Part shown: positions 1-4,033 of the stretch, piece after piece
How positions within the stretch are numbered: the first letter of the stretch is position 1
Layout of the letters: every line of letters starts with the position of its first letter
Source of the DNA: Planctomycetota bacterium
GTDB lineage: Bacteria; Planctomycetota; Phycisphaerae; WQYP01
Assembly (NCBI GenBank): GCA_021828935.1
Contig: JAJZCU010000194.1
Coordinates: 1-5,142, forward strand
Length of the DNA stretch: 5,142 nt
Reading direction: 5' to 3'
Translations under genes and position numbers: made by a program
Notes under the pieces: generated by a model
What the model saw: only the letters and a program-made list of their open reading frames with translations
What the model was told of the DNA's origin: nothing
The model's database searches: none

Positions 1-72
1 CATCGCGGCGAAAAGGCCGTTGCTGCCCGAAACGTGCATTATCCGCCAGTGCGCCAAAATCGCAAAAGTTGT

Positions 73-91
73 CCCGCCGCGGAACGGCGGG
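73..91 (-). terminator. Possible terminator hairpin after the ATPase gene
   Basis: A perfect 7-bp stem (CCCGCCG pairing with CGGCGGG) with a 5-nt loop lies 25 bp beyond the stop codon of the minus-strand ATPase gene. On the minus strand it is followed by ACAACTTTTGCGATTTT, which is T-rich but lacks the clean U-run of an intrinsic terminator. It may only be a 3' stabilising hairpin. Confidence 0.35.
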
Positions 92-115
92 CGCTGCGGC
101 GGCGCCGGGTCGGTT

Positions 116-868
116 TTACGGCGCCATTAAAATTTCCATCATTTTAGGGTAACGCATCAAAAAATCGCGAGTCACGCGGTAATGCTCGGTATCCGTGTAG
201 CGTGTGCGTCGCAGGCCCTTCTCGCAGCAGGCGTAAATGCGGCTTTCGGGATAGGCCATGATAATCGGCGAATGCGTTGCCACAATAAATTGCGATTTGG
301 CGCGCACCAGGTCATGCACCAGCGTCAGAAATGCCATTTGCCGCATCGGGGATAAGGCGGCCTCGGGTTCATCCAGAATATACAGCCCGTTGCCGTGGAA
401 TCGTTGCGTCATCAGGCTGAAGAATGATTCGCCATGGGACTGCTCGTGCAACGGACGGGCGCCGTAGGCATCGCCGATCAATGGGTCCTGACACACGATG
501 CTGTCAAGCTTTTCAATTTCTGTGGCCACGTTAAAAAAAGATTCCGCACGCAGAAAATATCCGTCGGTAGGCCGCTTCACGCCCCGCACGAGCCGCAACC
601 GTTCACACAACGGGCTGTGCGAGGCCCGCGTTGTGAAGTTAAAATTTTTCGATCCGCCCTCGGCGTTAAAACCAGCGGCCACGGCAATGGCTTCCAGCAG
701 AGTCGATTTACCGCTGCCGTTTTCGCCCACAAAAAAGGTGACCGCGGGATGCAACGCCAGCCGCCGCATGTCCCTTACCACGGGCAGCGAAAATGGATAG
801 GCATCAAAAGAGGCAATTTCATCGCGTCGCAGCACGATTTCGCGAATGAATTGTTGTGAAAGTCTCAT
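116..868 (-). CDS. AAA/ABC-type ATPase, stand-alone, COG3910-like
   Basis: Predicted cytoplasmic ATPase of 250 residues with an SMC/ABC-like nucleotide-binding fold. Visible motifs in order are Walker A GENGSGKST (about residues 48-56), an ABC signature variant SHGES (144-148), Walker B LYILDEPE with the catalytic Glu (162-169) and the switch-histidine motif ATHSP (197-201). The segment between Walker A and the signature (EAIAVAAGFNAEGGS, then FLRAESFFNVATEIE) and the C-terminal EHYRVTRDFL match what I recall of the widespread 'predicted ATPase' COG3910 group, so the protein looks complete. There is no long coiled coil and no nuclease or TOPRIM domain, which argues against SbcC/RecF/OLD-type enzymes. 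The ATG at 868 is preferred, with a weak GGCGGT upstream. A TTG at 889 would add seven residues (MARAGGV) of low plausibility. The substrate or partner is unknown, and no neighbour gives a clue. No promoter was recognised upstream. Confidence 0.9.
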   Translation of the reverse strand: MRLSQQFIREIVLRRDEIASFDAYPFSLPVVRDMRRLALHPAVTFFVGENGSGKSTLLEAIAVAAGFNAEGGSKNFNFTTRASHSPLCERLRLVRGVKRPTDGYFLRAESFFNVATEIEKLDSIVCQDPLIGDAYGARPLHEQSHGESFFSLMTQRFHGNGLYILDEPEAALSPMRQMAFLTLVHDLVRAKSQFIVATHSPIIMAYPESRIYACCEKGLRRTRYTDTEHYRVTRDFLMRYPKMMEILMAP

Positions 869-904
869 GACACCGCCTGCGCGCGCCAAACCGGGCGCAC
901 CGTA

Positions 905-1090
905 TCACATCATACGTACCCGCGGCAGCAGCACAATTTTACGACGTTTCACGGGACGACTCGCCTGCGGCCGGGACCGGTTTACAAATCGCGGATCGAT
1001 TGCCGACGCAGACGAAACCTCGGCCTGGCTGTTATAAGCGTGGAATTTAGAAAATAGATCATCGCGTTCGCCCGAATGCGACTCTGGTTG
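905..1090 (-). pseudogene. Orphan reading-frame tail abutting the repeat array (possible gene remnant)
   Basis: This unique stretch is open for 61 codons on the minus strand and ends at a TGA at 907-905, 36 bp before the ATPase start. Its translation has a protein-like composition, with ERDDLFSKFHAYNSQAEV followed by a basic region (SRPVKRRKIVLLPRVRMM). It has no convincing start codon of its own. Read upstream, the frame runs straight into the tandem repeat, whose translation is low-value repeat sequence. It could be the 3' end of a gene truncated by arrival or expansion of the repeat, or chance openness in GC-rich DNA. I do not recognise a family. Confidence 0.25.
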
Positions 1091-1148
1091 TTCATCCGCG
1101 GTTCTCCCGCAGGCCACCGCCAAATTGCAATGTGGCTCCAATATTATT

Positions 1149-1280
1149 AACCGCTGATTACGCGAATGGCGCGGATGGGCGACGAACAGGTATCCGAACG
1201 TTGGCCAGCGGAACGACAACCATCGTGCAAGGGGCTCAAAACCCATTTCCCACTCCGTCGTATCCGCGTCATCCGCGGTT
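1149..1280. repeat. Imperfect inverted-repeat element, copy 1
   Basis: The long module is bounded by 16-nt arms, AACCGCTGATTACGCG (1149-1164) and CGCGTCATCCGCGGTT (1265-1280). These pair as inverted repeats at 14 of 16 positions. The 132-bp body carries no gene. This shape suits a non-autonomous MITE/REP-like element or a large-stem structure. No transposase is present and no target-site duplication could be assigned. Confidence 0.6.
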
Positions 1281-1325
1281 CTTCCGCAGGCCACCGCCAA
1301 ATTGCAATGCGGCTCCAATATTATT

Positions 1326-1467
1326 AACCGCTGATTACGCGAATGGCGCGGATGGACGACGAACAGGTATCCGAACGTTGGCCAGCGGAACGACAACCAT
1401 CGTGCAAGGGGCTCAAAACCCATTTCCCACTCCGTCGTATCCGCGTTCATCCGCGTCATCCGCGGTT
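1326..1467. repeat. Imperfect inverted-repeat element, copy 2
   Basis: Second copy of the same element with identical 16-nt arms (1326-1341 and 1452-1467). It is 142 bp long because the right side carries one extra TTCATCCGCG unit, giving three tandem ATCCGCG motifs where copy 1 has two. The extra unit looks like replication slippage. Confidence 0.6.
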
Positions 1468-1506
1468 CTTCCGCAGGCCACCGCCAAATTGCAATGCGGC
1501 TCCAAT

Positions 1507-1630
1507 TGATGGGCGTAGCTGGGACAAGCTACTGTCGATCGGTGCGTGGTATCGCCTTGCAAAATCTGGGTAACGACAAGGTCAAGGCCGCAGCGATAAC
1601 GTCCACCGGCCAGGCGGTGGTTGGCGCCGC
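1507..1630. other. Spacer with no recognised gene
   Basis: Unique sequence between the repeat array and the terminator. Several frames stay open by chance, but none has a start with a ribosome site or a recognisable product. The only local structure is a short hairpin at 1515-1532 (GTAGCT, 6-nt loop, AGCTAC) without a U-run. Confidence 0.5.
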
Positions 1631-1680
1631 AAAAACAAAAAAGGCGACGCAAACCCCGCGAAGAGCTCCAGTCGCCTTTT
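1631..1680 (-). terminator. Strong intrinsic terminator of the HTH-membrane gene
   Basis: AAAAGGCGAC (1639-1648) pairs perfectly with GTCGCCTTTT (1671-1680) around a 22-nt loop. Read on the minus strand, the stem runs into TTTTTTGTTTTT, a good U-run. It lies 24 bp after the TAA of the minus-strand gene ending at 1704. On the plus strand the stem ends in only four T's, so any bidirectional activity would be weaker. Confidence 0.85.
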
Positions 1681-1703
1681 CCAATGCTGTTGAGTTCTGG
1701 TGT

Positions 1704-2585
1704 TTACCGCGTGCTGGCTTTGCCGGCAAAGTAGCCAAATCCGGCCACCAGCAGGCTGAAAATCACGAGCACGGCAATAAAGATGTACAAATTTCTGGCC
1801 AGTGTGTTGATCCATCCGGGAAAGAAGCCTTCAAACGCCGCGCCGGCAACGATGGCTGCCAGCAGCATCGCGCAGATCGCGGCGAAGGCCATCCCGCCAA
1901 ACGCGCCCGCGGCAGGGTCCGGCGCTTCGACCACCGTGGCCAGCCCCATGGGGGCCTGGGCCGGCGCCATGTTCTCCAGACCGCTGGGCCCGGATGTTAA
2001 TTCACCGCCCCCCGCGGGCCCGGGTTCAAAAATTCCCGTCGCTGAACCCACCGCCGATTTGCCGCCCTCTTTTCCAGGATAAATTTCATCGAGCAGTTCG
2101 GCGCCCAGGCTCGTGTCGTCGCTTTCCCGCGTGAGGTCCAGCAACCCTGAACCGCTGCCGACACCTTCAAGACTCGATGGCGATATGCCCTCATCAATCG
2201 GCGAAGAAATTTGCGTTTGGGCGCTGGCGTCCACGGGCTTTACCGCATGGGTATCCAGCACATTCACGCCCTGTCCGGTGACCACCGTATCGTCCTTGGC
2301 AGGCACGGGCTTGCTGACATCCGCTTCGGCTAATGACACGGAATCGTGCGAAGATGGCGGCGCCAAATCAATGCCCGAATCGCCCGCGGCGCCTTTGATC
2401 CCAATGACCGAAGAGCCGGTCTTGGCTTCGCTGGCCAGCCGGTCCACCTGGTCCACCTTGTACATGACCTTGTTGCCGTCATGGAACTGCCGCAGCTTGT
2501 TATCGGTAACATACTGTTGCAGTTGGTCTGGCCGCATGCCAAGTTTGGTGGCGGCTTCATCTGAACTGTAGAACATTTTGGCCAT
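1704..2585 (-). CDS. Membrane-tethered helix-turn-helix protein
   Basis: A 293-residue protein in three parts. Residues 4-52 (FYSSDEAATKLGMRPDQLQQ, ending near KVMYKVDQVDRLASE) read as an excisionase/MerR-like winged helix-turn-helix of the HTH_17 type, predicted to bind DNA or a protein partner. Residues 53-225 are an acidic, Ser/Gly/Pro-rich, probably disordered linker holding one conserved-looking island, GLLDLTRESDDTSLGAELL (about 147-165). Residues 227-250 and 265-287 are two strongly hydrophobic helices joined by a short loop (FFPGWINTLARN), followed by a short basic end (GKASTR). The HTH should therefore be cytoplasmic and anchored by a C-terminal hairpin. The ATG at 2585 is chosen because CAGGAG lies six bases upstream. 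The open frame extends back to a TTG at 2609, but that lies upstream of the ribosome site. The gene appears monocistronic, with its own promoter and terminator. The biological role is unknown to me. Similar HTH proteins are common in planctomycetes by my recollection. Confidence 0.85.
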   Translation of the reverse strand: MAKMFYSSDEAATKLGMRPDQLQQYVTDNKLRQFHDGNKVMYKVDQVDRLASEAKTGSSVIGIKGAAGDSGIDLAPPSSHDSVSLAEADVSKPVPAKDDTVVTGQGVNVLDTHAVKPVDASAQTQISSPIDEGISPSSLEGVGSGSGLLDLTRESDDTSLGAELLDEIYPGKEGGKSAVGSATGIFEPGPAGGGELTSGPSGLENMAPAQAPMGLATVVEAPDPAAGAFGGMAFAAICAMLLAAIVAGAAFEGFFPGWINTLARNLYIFIAVLVIFSLLVAGFGYFAGKASTR

Positions 2586-2591
2586 GTCATG

Positions 2592-2597
2592 CTCCTG
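2592..2597 (-). promoter_or_regulatory. Shine-Dalgarno site of the HTH-membrane gene
   Basis: CAGGAG on the minus strand sits six bases before the ATG at 2585 and decides the start over the in-frame TTG at 2609. It directly follows a run of T's. Confidence 0.8.
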
Positions 2598-2602
2598 AAA
2601 AA

Positions 2603-2614
2603 ACGCCAAGGCGT
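2603..2614 (-). promoter_or_regulatory. Small leader hairpin followed by a U-run
   Basis: The minus-strand leader contains ACGC-CTTG-GCGT, a 4-bp stem with a CUUG loop. It runs directly into a T-run that ends at the Shine-Dalgarno site. The stem is short for a terminator. It could affect ribosome access, pause RNA polymerase, or be meaningless. Confidence 0.3.
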
Positions 2615-2671
2615 CTGGACGAATCTGGACCTTTTTACTGTTATAGCCGCCCGGCCGCCCGCGCGTCCAGA
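2614..2671. promoter_or_regulatory. Possible operator: three copies of TCTGGAC
   Basis: The plus strand has TCTGGAC at 2614-2620 and again at 2624-2630, spaced exactly 10 bp (one helical turn). The reverse complement GTCCAGA lies at 2665-2671, overlapping the predicted -35 box. Three occurrences of one 7-mer in 58 bp bracketing a promoter suggest a binding site, possibly for the HTH protein encoded just downstream. This is inference only. Confidence 0.4.
2640..2669 (-). promoter_or_regulatory. Predicted sigma70-type promoter of the HTH-membrane gene
   Basis: On the minus strand, TGGACG (2669-2664, four of six to TTGACA) is followed after 18 bp by TATAAC (2645-2640, five of six to TATAAT). 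This would start transcription near 2633 and give a leader of about 48 nt containing the hairpin and ribosome site. Confidence 0.55.
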
Positions 2672-2755
2672 AATTTCTTTTTTTAGGCGCGTTTTCGGCG
2701 CTGTGGCCCGGAATCCGCAGCGGGGCCGACGCCCAACCCGCCGGTTCAATCGCGA

Positions 2756-3208
2756 TTACTTGTTGGCCCGTTTATTAATTTTTGCATGCTTCCGACGCTG
2801 CCGCTGCTGCAGCACCAATTTTTTCACCTGGTGCGGCGTGGGGGCCTCGTTGTTTAAGTCCTTGAGGAAACGGTCGTATTGAAAATTGCGGGCCGCCATG
2901 AGCCGCAGGCGCGACCGTTGCGGCAGCGTTTCATACACGCACAACGTGTCGGAATCCAAATCCATTAAGAACACGCCATATTGATGTGGGCCCAACTGCC
3001 CGGGCATCATGTAAATGCCGTTGGCGCCGAGCATGCGCCGATGTGTGCCGCGGGCGTAGGCCGGGGCGCCGGCCAAAAAAGCCGGCAGTGCGGATGGTCC
3101 ACGGTGGTTGTAAACCGCCGCAGCGGCGTTGGCCAAAAGTCCCAAGCCAATGCACCACAACGCGGGCGGCAGCAGGCGATCACGAAGCGTGGGTTGAAGC
3201 GTTTGCAT
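2756..3208 (-). CDS. Conserved-type hypothetical protein with N-terminal membrane/signal segment
   Basis: A 150-residue protein of unknown function. Residues 1-11 hold two Arg and lead into a hydrophobic segment (about 12-33, LLPPALWCIGLGLLANAAAA) that could be a signal anchor or a signal peptide. Residues 60-132 form a compact domain (IYMMPGQLGPHQYGVFLMDL, then LRLMAARNFQYDRFLKDLNN). It resembles a small conserved planctomycete domain I recall but cannot name. Residues 133-150 are a very basic tail rich in Lys, Arg and Gln. If the first segment is an anchor with no cleavage, the domain lies outside the cytoplasm. The ATG at 3208 is preferred because it directly precedes the hydrophobic segment. 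The longer open frame to 3325 adds 39 Arg/Cys-rich residues unlike any N-terminus and would overlap the promoter region. No Shine-Dalgarno is seen. It is divergent from infC and 170 bp upstream of the HTH-membrane gene. No terminator was found after it. Confidence 0.75.
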   Translation of the reverse strand: MQTLQPTLRDRLLPPALWCIGLGLLANAAAAVYNHRGPSALPAFLAGAPAYARGTHRRMLGANGIYMMPGQLGPHQYGVFLMDLDSDTLCVYETLPQRSRLRLMAARNFQYDRFLKDLNNEAPTPHQVKKLVLQQRQRRKHAKINKRANK

Positions 3209-3215
3209 GGCAGAG

Positions 3216-3245
3216 AGTTTATCCACAAAGTGCGGCGACCGGCAA
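3216..3245 (-). promoter_or_regulatory. Possible promoter giving a leaderless transcript of the 150-residue protein gene
   Basis: On the minus strand, TTGCCG (3245-3240) and TAAACT (3221-3216) are 18 bp apart, each matching four of six consensus bases. The -10 box ends seven bases before the ATG at 3208, so the transcript would begin at or next to the start codon. That fits the absence of a Shine-Dalgarno site. Confidence 0.35.
3219..3227 (+). promoter_or_regulatory. Perfect DnaA-box sequence
   Basis: TTATCCACA matches the high-affinity DnaA box exactly. It overlaps the predicted -10 box of the divergent minus-strand gene. It is the only copy I noticed and no origin features surround it, so it may be a regulatory DnaA site or chance. 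Confidence 0.35.
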
Positions 3246-3396
3246 CAGCAAACTTTAGGAATTGTTGAAAAACGCCTGGCCCGGGGCCCGCACCTGTCGC
3301 TGCCCGACCGCTTTGGCCCCGCCAAAAGACCCTGCGGCGAATGGGCCGCCGGTCTGGTTGGCGGTCGAATGACCGAAAATTTTTCACTCGGGCGTT

Positions 3397-3425
3397 TTGA
3401 CTATTGCTTCGCTACCATGTAAAAA
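3397..3425 (+). promoter_or_regulatory. Predicted sigma70-type promoter of infC-phr
   Basis: TTGACT (3397-3402, five of six) and TAAAAA (3420-3425, four of six) are separated by exactly 17 bp. Transcription would start near 3432, leaving a leader of about 60 nt before the AUU start. This is the only good promoter candidate seen in the divergent intergenic region on this strand. Confidence 0.6.
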
Positions 3426-3480
3426 TGGTTCTGGAACACCATGCACTTGTAGTAAGCGCATGAAAAAGTAAACAGCACTC

Positions 3481-3496
3481 AGGAGCTTTCACCATT
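3481..3496 (+). promoter_or_regulatory. Shine-Dalgarno plus AUU start of infC
   Basis: AGGAG (3481-3485) is followed, eight bases on, by ATT (3494-3496) in frame with IF3. Between the in-frame TGA at 3461 and this ATT there is no ATG, GTG or TTG. The first in-frame NUG is a TTG at 3512 with no ribosome site. AUU is the known start of infC in enteric and other bacteria, where IF3 discriminates against it. Confidence 0.88.
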
Positions 3497-4033
3497 AGCA
3501 GCCAGCACGGTTTGCGTTGTAACGAACAGATTCGTATCACGCCGGTTCGTTTAATTAATGATAAAAACGAGCAGGTCGGAATCATCCCCACACTGGAAGC
3601 CATGCGCCTGGCGCGGGAGGCCGGGGCGGACTTGGTGGAAGTTTCGCCCATGGAGCGTCCGCCGGTCTGCCGCATCATGGACTACGGCAAGTGGAAGTAC
3701 AAACAGCGCAAGAAAGAGCAGAAGTCGCACACCGCCGGCGCCCACGGGCAGCAGTTAAAAGAACTGCGCATCAAGAGCGTCAAGATTGATATTCATGACC
3801 AAACCACCACGGTCAACAAGGCCCGTAAGTTTTTGGAAGACGGGCACAAGGTGCAATTTAACTTGATGTTCAAAGGCCGCGAGATGGCCCATGTTGATCT
3901 GGGCCGCGCAATCTTGGAACGCTTCAAGGCCGACCTTGATGTGATGGCCAAGCCCGAGCGCGAACCGAAGCTGGAAGGCCGCCGCATGATCATGGTGCTC
4001 ACGCCGCGCTCCGGCGGCCCTGCCCCGCAGTGA
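3494..4033 (+). CDS. infC: Translation initiation factor IF-3 (AUU start)
   Basis: IF3 binds the 30S subunit, prevents 50S joining and proofreads the start codon and initiator tRNA. With the AUU start the product has 179 residues, close to the usual 180. The N-domain (about 8-75) contains NEQIRI, AREAGADLVEVSP and the IF3 signature PPVCRIMDYGKWKYKQRKK (about 56-74). A Lys/Gln-rich linker follows. The C-domain (about 88-174) contains KELRIKSVKIDIHD, FKGREMAH (about 126-133) and the strand RRMIMVLTP (163-171). AUU is favoured over TTG at 3512 because of the AGGAG eight bases upstream and because a TTG start would trim the N-terminus. Family knowledge predicts negative autoregulation: excess IF3 represses its own AUU-initiated mRNA. 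Its stop overlaps the GTG of the photolyase gene. The usual partners rpmI and rplT do not follow. Confidence 0.97.
   Translation: MSSQHGLRCNEQIRITPVRLINDKNEQVGIIPTLEAMRLAREAGADLVEVSPMERPPVCRIMDYGKWKYKQRKKEQKSHTAGAHGQQLKELRIKSVKIDIHDQTTTVNKARKFLEDGHKVQFNLMFKGREMAHVDLGRAILERFKADLDVMAKPEREPKLEGRRMIMVLTPRSGGPAPQ

Larger units (their letters stand above)
1092..1506. repeat. Tandem repeat array, unit 177-187 bp, about 2.3 copies
   Basis: Two full units and a partial third. Each unit has a short module of about 50 bp (TCATCCGCGGTTC through GGCTCCAA), starting at 1092, 1269 and 1456, and a long module that starts AATATTATTAACCG and ends with CCGTCGTATCCGCG. Units 1 and 2 differ by only three substitutions (at 1106, 1132 and 1178 in unit 1) plus a 10-bp insertion of TTCATCCGCG near 1441-1455, so the duplication is recent or homogenised. 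Because 177 is a multiple of three, the array is open on both strands and yields repetitive pseudo-proteins. These are not believable genes. Similar 'ATCCGCG'-type intergenic repeats are, to my recollection, dispersed in planctomycete and verrucomicrobial genomes. Confidence 0.92.

Noticed and set aside
1..39. Possible 5' end of a minus-strand gene: ATG at 39 followed by 13 open codons (MHVSGSNGLFAAM) to the window edge.
   Set aside because: Too short to judge, with only a weak GGCGG ahead of it. The sequence beyond the left edge is needed.
905..1459. A 184-codon minus-strand frame spanning the repeat array.
   Set aside because: Most of it is translated tandem repeat, equally open on the other strand. 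Only the unique 905-1090 tail is kept as a possible remnant.
1132..1573. Plus-strand frames across the repeat array.
   Set aside because: They are the mirror of the repeat with no ribosome site, and the frames differ between units because of the 10-bp insertion.
1494..2000. A 168-codon plus-strand frame.
   Set aside because: It crosses the terminator and runs antisense to the membrane-helix end of the HTH protein. The start is inside the repeat.
2690..2755. GC-rich inverted segments after the stop of the 150-residue protein gene as a terminator.
   Set aside because: Only short, imperfect stems could be formed and none is followed by T's on the minus strand.
3219..3227. Replication origin suggested by the DnaA box.
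   Set aside because: A single box, with no AT-rich unwinding region, no box cluster and no dnaA or dnaN nearby.
3209..3325. N-terminal extension of the 150-residue protein gene to 3325.
   Set aside because: The added residues are Arg/Cys-rich and unlike an N-terminus, and the signal-anchor segment fits directly behind the ATG at 3208.
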